Shown here in pieces: positions 1 through 13,435 of a stretch of 64,000 bases of DNA (the stretch's first letter is position 1; each line of letters opens with the position of its first letter). The stretch lies in NCBI RefSeq assembly GCF_001748145.1, contig NZ_BCQA01000001.1, positions 6,288,501 to 6,352,500 on the forward strand. Reading direction: 5' to 3'. The notes below the pieces were generated by a model. That model did not search any database. It was given only the letters and a program-made list of their open reading frames with translations, and was not told the origin of the DNA. The position numbers were made by a program, and so were the translations under genes. The DNA is from Bosea sp. BIWAKO-01 (GTDB lineage: Bacteria; Pseudomonadota; Alphaproteobacteria; Rhizobiales; Beijerinckiaceae).

Positions 1-6
1 TGGACA

Positions 7-1587
7 TCATGCTCGTTTCACGTCGTAGAATTGCGCGAAGCCAATACGCATCCCGGCCAATCCGCGATAGGCCGTTTTCTCGTAATAGGCGCCGAGCGGG
101 ATATAGGGCACCTCGACGAAGAACTGCTTCTGGATTTCGGCGCAGATCGCTTTTTGGGCGGGGATATCCTTGGCCGCGAACCAGTCGAGGCGCAGCTCTT
201 CCAGGCGCGGCGATTTCGGCCAGCCGAACCAGGCCTGGTCGCCATTGCCACGGATGCCGAGCTGGCTGGCGGGATCGAAATTATTGGTGCCGTTCAGATA
301 GGTGAAGAAGATGTTCCAGCCGCCCTTGTCGATGGGCTGTTTGCTGGCGCGGCGCTGAACAACGCTGCCCCAGTCGGTCGAGACCAGGTCCACGTTCATC
401 CCGCATTTCTGCAGCGCGTCCGCCGCCACCATCGCCAGCGCATGGGTCGAGGGATAATCGGTCGGGTCAAGCAGCACGATGCGCTCACCCTTGTAACCGG
501 CGGCCGCAAGCTCGCGCCTGACCGCCGCGAAATCCCGCTTGCCGACCAGAACCTCCGTTCCGGCCGTGGTCGCGAGCGGCGTGTCCGGGCTGAACACGCC
601 GACATGGTCCTTCCACATCGAGCGTTCCTCGCCGGCGACCGCCGTCATGAACTCGCTCTGGTCGATGGCGCCAAGCAGCGCGCGTCGGATCGCGGGATTA
701 TCGAACGGCGGGAGGAGACTGTTGAAGCGCAGGCAGCCGATGCCGCCGGCCGGATCAAGGCCTTCGACCTTCACGCCGGTCTTGGCTCGAAGCACCCCCA
801 GCAGATCCGGTGTCGGGTTCTGCCACCAGTCGATCTCGCCGGTGCTGAGGGCGTTCGCCGCCGTCGACGGGTCGGGCATGATGCGCCACTCAACCCGGTC
901 GAAGAACACGGTCTTGGGGCCGGCAGTGAAGGTGGCGGAGCCATCCGGCCGGGGCACATAGCCTGCAAATCTCTCATAGACCGCCAATGCGCCCGGCACC
1001 CGCTCGTCGGCCTTGAAGCGGTACGGGCCGCTGCCGACCATCTCCGTCACCTGCTTGTTGGGGTCGGTCAGCGCCAGCCGTTCCGGCATGATGCAGGGCA
1101 TCGAGGTCCCGGTCTTGCCTAGCGCTGCCGGAAGCAGCGGGAACGGCCGCTTCAGGCGGAATTTCACGACGCGGTCGGATTCGGCCGACAGTTCGTCCGT
1201 CGCATCCATCAAGGCCCGGCCGAAGGCATCGCGGGCGGAAAAACGACGGATGCTCGGCACCACGTCCTGTGCCCGCACCGGCTCGCCATCATGAAAGCGC
1301 AGGCCCTCGCGCAAGGTCAGTCGCCAGGTCTTGCCGTCATCCTCGATCGTATGGCCCGCCACCATCTGGGGCTCGAAACCATAATCGGCGTTCTGGCCAT
1401 AGAGCGTATCGAAGACGAGATAGCCGTGATTGCGCGTCACCGTCGCCGTGGTCCAGACCGGATCGACGATCGCGACATCCGCCTCGGGAACGAATTTCAG
1501 GACTTTTGCCGGCTGCGCGAGGCTGGGCCTTGCGATCGCTGAGACGGCGGCGCCCGCGGCAGCGCCCAGAAATGTCCGACGCTTCAT
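7..1587 (-). CDS. ABC transporter substrate-binding protein, peptide/dipeptide type (SBP_bac_5)
   Basis: A 526-residue periplasmic solute-binding protein of the peptide/nickel family. The N-terminus (MKRRTFLGAAAGAA...ARPSLAQ) is a twin-arginine type export signal. The body shows family landmarks: a Trp-Arg-Leu-Thr-Leu-Arg strand followed by FHDGEPVRAQDVV, and a GSGPYRF segment. The frame stays open upstream to 1812, but those 75 codons read through intergenic DNA. The ATG at 1587 has a GGAAGG ribosome site about 10 nt upstream and begins the export signal, so it is chosen. No permease or ATPase genes are adjacent, so this is an orphan binding protein, at least within the visible sequence. The substrate cannot be named. 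Confidence 0.9.
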   Translation of the reverse strand: MKRRTFLGAAAGAAVSAIARPSLAQPAKVLKFVPEADVAIVDPVWTTATVTRNHGYLVFDTLYGQNADYGFEPQMVAGHTIEDDGKTWRLTLREGLRFHDGEPVRAQDVVPSIRRFSARDAFGRALMDATDELSAESDRVVKFRLKRPFPLLPAALGKTGTSMPCIMPERLALTDPNKQVTEMVGSGPYRFKADERVPGALAVYERFAGYVPRPDGSATFTAGPKTVFFDRVEWRIMPDPSTAANALSTGEIDWWQNPTPDLLGVLRAKTGVKVEGLDPAGGIGCLRFNSLLPPFDNPAIRRALLGAIDQSEFMTAVAGEERSMWKDHVGVFSPDTPLATTAGTEVLVGKRDFAAVRRELAAAGYKGERIVLLDPTDYPSTHALAMVAADALQKCGMNVDLVSTDWGSVVQRRASKQPIDKGGWNIFFTYLNGTNNFDPASQLGIRGNGDQAWFGWPKSPRLEELRLDWFAAKDIPAQKAICAEIQKQFFVEVPYIPLGAYYEKTAYRGLAGMRIGFAQFYDVKRA

Positions 1588-1756
1588 GCTTGAGACCTTC
1601 CGTATCCAGCAGCGCTGCGATGTCGGCAGACCGATCCTAGAGCGCCGGAAAGAACGCGTGCAAGGCGCGCAGCGCAAAGCGGCCCTCGCGAACCCGCCAT
1701 AGTTTGTGCAACTGCTCGTTCGGTAGACCGAGCCCGAGCCTCCCGCACTCGGGATG

Positions 1757-1798
1757 GCGTCCTTGTCGGGGTTGCCGCCCCAGCCGGCTGCCGTGCCG
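1757..1798 (-). pseudogene. 42-bp remnant identical to part of the DUF1214 gene
   Basis: This 42-bp stretch is identical to 6287-6328 inside the DUF1254/DUF1214 gene and lies in the same orientation. Read on the minus strand it encodes the GTAAGWGGNPDKDA motif of that protein, followed by unrelated sequence. It looks like the trace of a partial duplication or of a deleted paralogue upstream of the substrate-binding protein gene. Confidence 0.6.
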
Positions 1799-2014
1799 GC
1801 GGCGCAGCACACTGACCTTCGCCCAGCCGACCACGTTCTGCTCGACCAGCGCCCGCGCGACAGGACGATGCGTTATTTAACATCTTAATTATGCAACCTC
1901 TCCGTGGCATCGACGGCAAATCCCGTATTGCCGCGAGAGTTCCGCTGCCCTAGTTGTCGCGGCTGGCATGCGGTGCGGCGGCGACTCAGTCCTCTCCGCG
2001 GCGCCGGGGGGTGG

Positions 2015-5000
2015 ATGATGGGAGTGCACAGGGCGGCCGGCGTGAGGCGCGGAGCGCGAGCGCCGCTCGCCATCCTGCGACTGATCGAAGATGCGGCTCG
2101 TGGCCGGCAACAATCCGGCCTGCAGGCATGCGGACACACGCGGCCGGGCCGCCGCGCTGCGTCCTTCCCGGCGACCGCGGCGCTGTCTCTCGTCACCTGG
2201 CTCGCCGGCCAGCCGCTGGGAGCTTCGGCGCAAACGCCGTCCGTGACGGTGACGGGCGATGTTTCGCCTCTTCCATCGCCCAATCCGCTGCCGCATTGGA
2301 CTCCGGGCGGCCTCCTCAACATCGGTCAAACAGGCACTGGCGCGCTGACCATTGCCGGCGGCGGCACCGTCAGCGTGGGCTCCGAGGATGTCCGCCTCGG
2401 CGCGGCCGTCGGCGGTATTGGCTCAGTCAGCATGACGGGGACTGGGTCATCCCTCAGCGGCAGTGGACGACTTGATGTTGGACACAATGGCACTGGCTCG
2501 CTGCTTATAGAGGCAGGAGGGACTGTCTCGTTTGGTTTCGTTGTCATAGGCAACGCTGGCGGCCTCTCCCATCGTGCAGCGGGCTCTGTGATGGTCACAG
2601 GGGCCGGATCGTCCCTGATCAGCAGCGGCAACTCGGCCTTGTACGTCGGCGGTATCGGCGACGGGACGCTCACCATTCAGGACGGAGGCACGGTTTCCGT
2701 TCGGGGTGGCGGGGGCACCCTTCTGGTCGCGTCAGATGGCACTTATGGCGGTACAGGCACATTGAACATTGGTGCCGCGTCCGGCCAAGCGGCGGCGGCG
2801 GTCGGGAGCCTTCTCGCGGCTGAAGTCGCATTCGGCGCAGCCACGGGACGCATTGTCTTCAACCATACCTCTACGGCCTACACGTTCGCGCCCAAGATCA
2901 CAGGCGCCGGCGCGCTTCTTATCGAGGCCGGGGTCACCATCCTGACAGGGACGAATACCTATAGCGGCGGGACGAACATCAACGGAGGCGTTCTGTCGAT
3001 AAGCCGCGACGCCAATCTCGGTGCGGTATCAGGGGGGCTGACCCTCAACGGTGGCACGCTCAGAACCACCGGCAGCTTCACCTCGGCGCGGGATGTGATG
3101 TTGAGCGCAGCCGGCGGCACGATCGACGCCAGCGGCGTGTTGACCCTTTCGGGTCAGATTTCCGGCCCGGGCTCTCTCCTTGTGAACGGCCCCGGCACCC
3201 TGTCGCTGACCGGAGCGCACAATGTCATCGGGGGCGCGTTCACCCTCAGCGGCAGCGCGAGCCCGACGCTCGAGATCAAGGGCGGTTCGCTCACGGTCGG
3301 CGATCCGACCGGCTGGGCAATGGGCTGGAACGAAGTGTCGAGCGGCCTGCTCCGGGTCAGCAATGGCGGAACGCTGAAGCTGGTGGACCCGATGGGGTAT
3401 CTGGCGATCAAATCCGCCATGGAGGTTTCGGGGGCAAATTCCAGCGTCACCAATGAGGGCTACACGGATGTGGGCGGTCCTGCTGCCGCGACCCTGACCA
3501 TCAGCGGCGGCGGCGTGATGAACAGCAAGGCGGGCGCGCTCATCGAGGGGCATGGGACCTCGTCGACCGTCAGCGTGACCGGCGCCGGCTCGGTCTGGAA
3601 TGTCGAGCAGCACATGTTCATCGGCTCCAAATGGTCCAATGGAACCGGCGCGCTCGTCGTATCCGACGGTGGCGTCGTCAATCTGAACGGCAGCCTCTAT
3701 TACGATTCCGATGCCGGGCTGGGCCTCGCCAGCGCCAATGTGACGGTCACCGGCGCCGGCTCCCAGCTGAACGTGGTCGACGGCCTCTATGTCGGCTATG
3801 GCTGCGGCTGCGGCGCCACCACCGCCATGCTCACCGCTGCGGATGGGGGCCTGGTCAAGGCCGGCTGGGTGGAGATCAGCGATACCTCCGTGCTCAATCT
3901 CGGCACCGGCGGGCGCGCGGGCGCGATCGACACGCCCGGAATCCTGAATGACGGCGCCATCGTCGCGGATTTTGTCGATACCGCCACGCTCGCCGCAAAC
4001 ATCTCGGGCACGGGGACGCTGACCAAGCAGGGCTCCGGCCGGCTCATTCTGACGGGGAAGAACAGCTATACCGGGGCGACCTCGGTGCTGTCTGGCCTGC
4101 TCACGGTCAACGGTTCGCTGACGGGCTCCACCATCACCCTGTCTGGTGGTTCTCTGGGTGGTTCGGGCACGGTCGGGAGCGTCATTGCCGGCAATGCCGG
4201 CACAGTCGCGCCGGGCAATTCGATCGGCACGCTGAGCGTCGCCGGCAACATCTCCTTCGCTCCCGGCTCGACCTATCAGCTCGAGGTCAATGCCGCCGGC
4301 CAGTCCGACAGGATCGCCGCCACCGGGACCGCGACCGTGTCGGGAGGAACGGTGCAGCTTCTGGCGGAACAAGGCGGGTATGGCGCCTCGACGCGCTACA
4401 CCATCCTGACGGCGCAGGGCGGGGTCTTCGGCCAGTTCGCCGCGGTGACCTCCAATTTTGCCTTCCTGACCCCAAGCCTGGCCTATGGCGCCAATGAGGT
4501 GGCGCTGACGCTCGATCGCAACGCGATCGCCTTTCCGCAGGTCGCCCTGACCCGTAACCAGGCCGGAGCTGCCGGAGCAGCCGAAGCGCTGGGCGCCGGC
4601 AACCGTGTCTACGATGCGCTGCTCACGGCAAGCGTCGCGGATGCCCGCGCCGGTTTCGACGCGCTCTCGGGCGAGGCTCACGCGCAAGCGGTCAGCGTCG
4701 CGATCGAGGACAGCCACCTCATTCGCGAATCCATCCTCACCCGGCTGCGCTGGCCCTTGGCCGGCGGCACGACCGGCGGCACCGTCAATGGTGCCTTCAG
4801 TGCCGACGCGCCCGGTAGATCGGCCGGCACGACCCTGCCGGCGCCGGGCCTCGCCATGGAACGCTTCACGCTTTGGGGCGAGGCGATCGGGGCGCAGGGA
4901 CGCGGGGATAGCGACCGCAACGCGGCTTCGCTCGACCGGCGCGGCGGTGGCATGCTGTTCGGCGCCGAGCTCAACTCGAGCTGGACCGACGCTCGGCAAT

Positions 5001-5692
5001 GGCGCCTCGGCATCGCCGGCGGCTATACGCGCAGCGATTTCGATGTCGATGGGCGCCGCTCGAGCGGAGAGCTGGGCAGCGCCCATGGCGCGCTTTATGG
5101 CGGCATGCGTTTCGGGGCGGTCTCGCTGCGGGCCGGCGCGGCCTATGCGTGGAGCGATCTCGACGTGACGCGCCGGGTGACACTGCCCGGGATCTCCGAT
5201 GCGCTGCGCTTCGACGGCCGCAGCGCGACCGCCCAGGCCTTCGCCGAGATCGGCTACGCCCTGCCCTACGGCCCGGTTTCGTTCGAGCCCTTCGCGCAGC
5301 TCGCCGCCATCACCGTCCGCACCAGCCGCGACGCCGAGACAGGTGGCCCGACCGCATTGCAGGTCCTCGGCCGGGATCAGCGCCTCGGCTTCTCGACGCT
5401 CGGCCTGCGGGCCGAGATGCAGTTGGGCGCGACGCCGCTGCTGGCCCGCGGCATGCTCGGCTGGCGCCATGCCTTTGGCGACACGACACCCGCGGCCAGG
5501 CTCGCCTTCATCGGCGCAGCAACGCCGTTTCAGACTTACGCCGCCCCGCTTGCCCGCAACGCCCTGGTGGCCGAGGCCGGGCTCGCCTGGCGCGCAACCG
5601 CGACCACCACGCTCGGCGTGAGCTACAGCGCCGCGATCAGCGAGAACGCCCGCGATCATGCCCTCAAGGGCAGGATCGACGTCAGGTTCTAA
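2015..5692 (+). CDS. Autotransporter (type V secretion) with passenger beta-helix repeats
   Basis: A surface protein of about 1225 residues that exports its own passenger. After a long basic N-terminal region (about 55 residues) and a hydrophobic stretch ending near Ala-Ser-Ala-Gln comes a passenger of autotransporter-associated repeats (units such as GTLTIQDGGTVSV, and PATR-type units LTGTNTYSGGT and LTGKNSYTGAT). The last 270 or so residues form a beta-barrel domain starting near RFTLWGEAIG and ending in Asp-Val-Arg-Phe, the terminal aromatic residue expected for BAM insertion. The frame is open from an ATG at 1904. The double ATG at 2015/2018 follows a G-rich stretch and gives a more plausible, still long, signal sequence. 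The start is uncertain. The passenger is Thr/Ser/Gly-rich, and no protease or lipase motif was seen, so an adhesin role is only a guess. Confidence 0.88.
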   Translation: MMGVHRAAGVRRGARAPLAILRLIEDAARGRQQSGLQACGHTRPGRRAASFPATAALSLVTWLAGQPLGASAQTPSVTVTGDVSPLPSPNPLPHWTPGGLLNIGQTGTGALTIAGGGTVSVGSEDVRLGAAVGGIGSVSMTGTGSSLSGSGRLDVGHNGTGSLLIEAGGTVSFGFVVIGNAGGLSHRAAGSVMVTGAGSSLISSGNSALYVGGIGDGTLTIQDGGTVSVRGGGGTLLVASDGTYGGTGTLNIGAASGQAAAAVGSLLAAEVAFGAATGRIVFNHTSTAYTFAPKITGAGALLIEAGVTILTGTNTYSGGTNINGGVLSISRDANLGAVSGGLTLNGGTLRTTGSFTSARDVMLSAAGGTIDASGVLTLSGQISGPGSLLVNGPGTLSLTGAHNVIGGAFTLSGSASPTLEIKGGSLTVGDPTGWAMGWNEVSSGLLRVSNGGTLKLVDPMGYLAIKSAMEVSGANSSVTNEGYTDVGGPAAATLTISGGGVMNSKAGALIEGHGTSSTVSVTGAGSVWNVEQHMFIGSKWSNGTGALVVSDGGVVNLNGSLYYDSDAGLGLASANVTVTGAGSQLNVVDGLYVGYGCGCGATTAMLTAADGGLVKAGWVEISDTSVLNLGTGGRAGAIDTPGILNDGAIVADFVDTATLAANISGTGTLTKQGSGRLILTGKNSYTGATSVLSGLLTVNGSLTGSTITLSGGSLGGSGTVGSVIAGNAGTVAPGNSIGTLSVAGNISFAPGSTYQLEVNAAGQSDRIAATGTATVSGGTVQLLAEQGGYGASTRYTILTAQGGVFGQFAAVTSNFAFLTPSLAYGANEVALTLDRNAIAFPQVALTRNQAGAAGAAEALGAGNRVYDALLTASVADARAGFDALSGEAHAQAVSVAIEDSHLIRESILTRLRWPLAGGTTGGTVNGAFSADAPGRSAGTTLPAPGLAMERFTLWGEAIGAQGRGDSDRNAASLDRRGGGMLFGAELNSSWTDARQWRLGIAGGYTRSDFDVDGRRSSGELGSAHGALYGGMRFGAVSLRAGAAYAWSDLDVTRRVTLPGISDALRFDGRSATAQAFAEIGYALPYGPVSFEPFAQLAAITVRTSRDAETGGPTALQVLGRDQRLGFSTLGLRAEMQLGATPLLARGMLGWRHAFGDTTPAARLAFIGAATPFQTYAAPLARNALVAEAGLAWRATATTTLGVSYSAAISENARDHALKGRIDVRF

Positions 5693-5696
5693 AGCA

Positions 5697-5765
5697 TCGG
5701 CCAGAGAGCTGGATTGCGGCTTTCGGAAACGCCGAAGCAATATCCGGTCCGATGATCCAGATGTG
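5697..5765 (+). repeat. Palindromic intergenic repeat, family A (diverged, shortened copy)
   Basis: Directly after the autotransporter stop lies a shortened copy of the element best seen at 43221-43322. It has the GCATCGGCC arm, the TGGATTGCGG core, TTTCGG, and the TCCGGTCCGATGATC tail. The middle part (the CACAAAGGGTTAGATC segment) is missing. It may act as a 3' hairpin for the autotransporter transcript. The rest of the gap to 5949 shows nothing recognisable. Confidence 0.6.
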
Positions 5766-5949
5766 AGCTCTCAAGAGGGTGTTCCTCTGGTCCGGAGCGA
5801 GGACGCCGCGGTTGCGAAGCGTCAGGTTCCGTCCGAGGAGGACCGGAACGGCGGACGAGCGCCGTGCCGGTTTCTCCATGCGGCCAACGGCAAGAGCGGG
5901 TGGAACGTTACCGCTGCTTGCCGGGCCAGACGGACGGGGCTGATGCCGT

Positions 5950-6963
5950 CTACGATGCAGGCTGCGCCTGCGGGATCGACCACTTGCCGTTCAGGATCTC
6001 TGCCCGAGGGCGGTAGAGCCGGAACGTGTAGTTCCACCCCTGCGTGATCGGCAGGCAATTCGCGATCTTGCCGTCGCAGCCGCCGAACTGGATGTCGATG
6101 GCGCCATCGGCGCTCTTCTTGCCGGTGATGCTGTTGACCGAATAGGCGTCGTAATCGTTCTTCTGGAAGAAGCCCTTGTCGTTATAGACGCTGATCGACC
6201 AGAACGAGTCGACGGGGACATCCTTGACCTTGAGCTTGTAAACCGTCGTGCCGTCATTCTTGGCCGGCGTGAACGAGGGGTAGGATGCGTCCTTGTCGGG
6301 GTTGCCGCCCCAGCCGGCTGCCGTGCCGATCAGGTGCTTGACCGGATCGACCTTGCCCTTCGGGCCGAAGGCGTTGGTGAAGCTGCCGGATGCCGCCGAC
6401 AGCGCTTCGAGCGCGTCACGGATCTTCTTCTGTTGAGCCAGGTCCCAGTTCGGGGCCTCGAACTTGCCGACCGACTTCTGCTCAACCTTCAGCGCATCCT
6501 GCAATGCGTGAACCTGCGCGAGGTCCTTGCTGTCGTTGGGATCGACCAGGATACGGACCGCAGCGAACACATAGCGGGTGCCGACCTTGTCCCTGGTCAG
6601 CGTCGTGCGGCCGGGCTTGTAGACCACCATCGGGGTGTAATGGTCTTCGCTGATGATCTGCATCGAGATGAAACGCTTCCCGGCATCGGGAAGGGTGATG
6701 GTCACCGGGCCGGCATCGAGATCGAAGAGCGCCTGGGAATAGAGCGTATCCCGGTTCATCCGGACCACGGGCTGCTTATCGATCGGCGTCGGCGTCCTGC
6801 TATGGGCGAATTTGCCGAGGCCGCCGTCGGCAACCGTCTTTGCCATATAGAAATCGGTCTCGGCTCGCTTGAAATTGTCGACGTTCACCGGAACCGTCTG
6901 CGAATACGCCGCGCATGGCGCGAGAACCAGGAAACTCAGGCTGTAGATCGACGTCATTCGCAT
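5950..6963 (-). CDS. DUF1254/DUF1214 domain exported protein
   Basis: A 337-residue protein with an N-terminal signal peptide (hydrophobic run ending at Ala-Tyr-Ser-Gln). It carries the two halves typical of this family. The first is a DUF1254-like segment with VVRMNRDTLYSQALFDLDAGPV, giving the substrate-face strands. The second is a C-terminal DUF1214 segment with WGGNPDKDASY, FWSISVYNDKGFF and the NYTFRLYRPR motif near the end. Biochemical function in this family is not established. The ATG at 6963 is preferred over 6978 because GAGGTG lies 7 nt upstream of it and the longer start overlaps that site. It is a lone gene on the minus strand, convergent with the autotransporter. Residues around 210-225 are encoded by the 42-bp segment duplicated at 1757-1798. 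Confidence 0.9.
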   Translation of the reverse strand: MRMTSIYSLSFLVLAPCAAYSQTVPVNVDNFKRAETDFYMAKTVADGGLGKFAHSRTPTPIDKQPVVRMNRDTLYSQALFDLDAGPVTITLPDAGKRFISMQIISEDHYTPMVVYKPGRTTLTRDKVGTRYVFAAVRILVDPNDSKDLAQVHALQDALKVEQKSVGKFEAPNWDLAQQKKIRDALEALSAASGSFTNAFGPKGKVDPVKHLIGTAAGWGGNPDKDASYPSFTPAKNDGTTVYKLKVKDVPVDSFWSISVYNDKGFFQKNDYDAYSVNSITGKKSADGAIDIQFGGCDGKIANCLPITQGWNYTFRLYRPRAEILNGKWSIPQAQPAS

Positions 6964-7099
6964 AGAACGGCACCTCATTGGCGTATCTGAATCATGTGCT
7001 CATTAGAGCAAGACCGAACGGGTCTTGCGTCCGCGCTTCGGCTTATCGCCAGCTGGGGGGCGGCGAAGCTCGTGATCTGCCCCGCCAGGACTGTCGTCG

Positions 7100-7160
7100 C
7101 GGCATTTCGTGCATGGGCCGCCTGCCCGTCTTGCCATTTCGCGCCAATCGCGACCGGTCT
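7100..7160 (+). repeat. Interspersed intergenic repeat, family B, copy 1
   Basis: About 60 bp (GCGGCATTTCGTGCATGGGC... to CGCGACCGGTC) match an inverted copy at 45524-45586 at roughly 57 of 61 positions, and a weaker copy at 47864-47925. All three lie between genes. The 6964-7246 gap otherwise holds no convincing gene. Confidence 0.6.
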
Positions 7161-7246
7161 TCTTCACCGGCTGCGGCAACGCGGATCTGGTCGCGCCGAT
7201 CCCGATGATGGCGCGGAAGGCGGCGCCTGCGCTGGACGATGTCGCA

Positions 7247-11242
<3,996 letters not shown>

Positions 11243-11460
11243 GATCCGCTTCCCCCAGCCAGACCGCAGCACGGCTGAACCGCCTGTGCGAGACCGGGGT
11301 TTGCTAGCGGTGAGAGATGTAGATTGCGTTAGGACATTGCAAAGTGTTGTTCCCGCCCAGCCCCACGAACGCTGGGTCAACGCCAGCAGGCTCTTCAGGC
11401 TCAGGCGTGGAGAGCGCAAGCCTGACTGCGGCGATCGCTCACGACGCCGGGGACGGCACT

Positions 11461-11562
11461 CCAGATCGTCGGACCGGACAGCGTATCCGGACCGATGATC
11501 TAACCCTTTGTGTTTGCATCGGCTTTGCCCCGAAAACCGCAATCCGCCTTTCGGGCCGATGC
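11461..11562 (-). repeat. Palindromic intergenic repeat, family A (full copy, inverted)
   Basis: The reverse complement aligns almost throughout with 43221-43322. It contains an outer pair GCATCGGC/GCCGATGC enclosing CCGAAA/TTTTCGG, then CACAAAGGGTTAGATCATCGG and a second imperfect hairpin. It fills much of the 321-bp gap between the P450 stop and the Pls-like gene and touches the P450 stop, so it could end the P450 transcript. Confidence 0.75.
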
Positions 11563-11563
11563 T

Positions 11564-12979
11564 CTAACGACGCGCCCGGAGCTTCATCGGCATGCCACCC
11601 TGCGGCCGAAGCGTGATCCGCTGCTGCGGGACCGGCGGATCGCTTCCGGCGTAGGTGAACCGGAAGGCGCCGATCAGCTGGGTCAGGCTCAGCACCGCCT
11701 CGATCATCGCGAAGTGCAGGCCGATGCAGATCCTCGGTCCCGCGCCGAAGGGCAGATAGGCATAGCGATCGATCGTCTCGCGCGCTCCCGGCAAGAAGCG
11801 CTCCGGCCAGAATTGCGTCGGCGCGGTCCAGAGGGCGCGATGCCGATGCAGCACATAGGGCGAGATGATCACGAGCGCGCCCTTGGGGATTGCGACGCCC
11901 CCGACCTCATCCTCAGTGATCGCCACGCGCGTCAGCGAGGGCACGGGCGGGTAGAGCCGCATCGCCTCCTCGACCACGGCGCGCGTCATGGCCAGCCGAT
12001 CGCCGGCGAGCACTGCGGCGACGGGGTCGGCTGCTGCGCCATCGGCCTCGGCCTCGAGGCGCTCCCTGACATCGTCGGCCGTCGCGACGAGGTAGAGCGA
12101 CCATGTCAGGGCGTTGGCCGTCGTCTCGTGGCCGGCGCCGATGAAGGTCACGATATTCGCGCCGACCTCCGCGTCGCTGAGGCCCGCGCCGGTTTCGGGA
12201 TCACGCGCATCGAGAAGGGCATCCAGCAGATCGCGGGCATGCGGATCGGCGCTTGCGGGATGAGACAGGCGCAGCGTTTGCCGGTCGGTCACGATCGCCT
12301 CGATCTGCCGTTCGAAGAAATCGATGGCGGGGCGCGCGCGAATGCGGCCGATCCGCGGGATCCAGGCCGGTGCGCCCAGGATATCGAGAGGATCGATGCG
12401 CCCCTGCGTCGCGAAATAGCGGGTCAATGCCTGCCCGAACGCCACAGCGCCGCCCGCGATCGCGTTCGAGAACAGCGTCTGCGCCAGCACGTCATAGGTC
12501 AGCCGCGTCATGTCCTCGCTGATGTCGACGATCCTGCCGGCGCGTCGCTGCGCCATCCGCGCCACCTGACTGGCGATCGGGGGCAGCATCCTGGCGGCAA
12601 GCGCCTCGACCCGTCTTGGCGTGAACAGCGGCGCAAGCGTGCGGCGGGCCCGCTTCCAGGCATCGCCCTCGACCGTCAACAGCCCCTGCCCCAGGCCGGG
12701 CGCGAGAATGGTCTTCTGAAGCGCGTCCTTCGGATAATTCGCGTTGTTCTCGACGAGCACATGCCGGATCGCAGCAGGATCGGAGATGACGACGCCATAG
12801 CCGAGCACGCTCTTGCCCGCGACGATCGGGTCCTGGAAATGCTGCTGGCGCCAGATCGTCAGCGGGTTGCGACGCAGGCGCAGCAGCAGCTCCAGACGGC
12901 CGAGCTGGCGATCGCCCGGAATCGGCGCCGGGGGCGTCCGCCTCGTGGACGGCGCGGCGGGGACCTCTGACAGAGCCAT
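11564..12979 (-). CDS. Cytochrome P450
   Basis: A soluble heme-thiolate monooxygenase of 471 residues, a normal length. It has the I-helix oxygen-binding motif GAGHETT at 281-287, the K-helix ExxR pair E338/R341, and the heme loop FGAGPRICIG at 411-420 with Cys418 as the proximal ligand. There is no membrane anchor; the first 20 residues are Pro/Ala-rich. The overall pattern (AxxPxFTPRRV, RYAYLPFGAGPRICIG) resembles the bacterial relatives of CYP4/CYP102-type P450s, so a fatty-acyl or similar hydrophobic substrate is possible but not shown. The start at 12979 has GGAGAA 9 nt upstream. It lies upstream of, and in the same direction as, the Pls-like gene, separated by repeat A. No ferredoxin or reductase gene is adjacent. 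Confidence 0.93.
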   Translation of the reverse strand: MALSEVPAAPSTRRTPPAPIPGDRQLGRLELLLRLRRNPLTIWRQQHFQDPIVAGKSVLGYGVVISDPAAIRHVLVENNANYPKDALQKTILAPGLGQGLLTVEGDAWKRARRTLAPLFTPRRVEALAARMLPPIASQVARMAQRRAGRIVDISEDMTRLTYDVLAQTLFSNAIAGGAVAFGQALTRYFATQGRIDPLDILGAPAWIPRIGRIRARPAIDFFERQIEAIVTDRQTLRLSHPASADPHARDLLDALLDARDPETGAGLSDAEVGANIVTFIGAGHETTANALTWSLYLVATADDVRERLEAEADGAAADPVAAVLAGDRLAMTRAVVEEAMRLYPPVPSLTRVAITEDEVGGVAIPKGALVIISPYVLHRHRALWTAPTQFWPERFLPGARETIDRYAYLPFGAGPRICIGLHFAMIEAVLSLTQLIGAFRFTYAGSDPPVPQQRITLRPQGGMPMKLRARR

Positions 12980-13180
12980 GCGACGTCATTCTCCAATCGA
13001 AGAACCGCTGGGCCAGCGTGACCGGTGCGGGTGTCGTTTCAAAGGCGGAGGCTCGCCCCGTGGCGACGCGGCCATCGGCGCTGCCGGATGCCACGCGCCG
13101 AGGTCTGGAGGGCAACAGGGCTTATCGCTTCGTTCACGCAAGGAGACGTACATTCCCCAAGGGGAACAGGGAGCGTCCCG

Positions 13181-13372
13181 ATGAAGAAGATCGTACTGAT
13201 CATCGCAATGACCGGTTTATATGCGGTGGCGATGTACCGCCTGCTGGCGAATGCACCTCAGGGAGGAAGCGTTCTGTCCTGGATCATGGCATTCGCGCTC
13301 GTGTTTGCATTGATAGGTTTGGTCGCATTTTTGCTCAATGCCCTGGCACGAAGAACCGGCAGATCACAATAG
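13181..13372 (+). CDS. Small two-span membrane protein, hypothetical
   Basis: A 63-residue protein starting MKKIVLIIAMTG. It has two hydrophobic segments (about residues 4-20 and 31-54) and a basic tail (ARRTGRSQ). The longer open frame from 13025 is discarded: its first 52 codons look non-coding, while the ATG at 13181 follows GGGGAACAGGGAG and begins with a Lys-Lys-hydrophobic pattern. No family recognised. It is divergent from the P450 gene. Confidence 0.6.
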   Translation: MKKIVLIIAMTGLYAVAMYRLLANAPQGGSVLSWIMAFALVFALIGLVAFLLNALARRTGRSQ

Positions 13373-13435
13373 GCCCGTGATGCGGGTCGCTGCACGGCAG
13401 GATTCCTGCTCCAGGCCGCCATCCAGCCTCTTGGG

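Noticed and set aside
7..1812. Start of the first binding protein at 1812
   Set aside because: The extra 75 residues include the stranded DUF1214 fragment and no export signal; the ATG at 1587 has the ribosome site and signal.
3029..5740. A 903-residue open frame on the minus strand
   Set aside because: It is antisense to the autotransporter, where high G+C keeps the opposite strand open; no ribosome site or domain.
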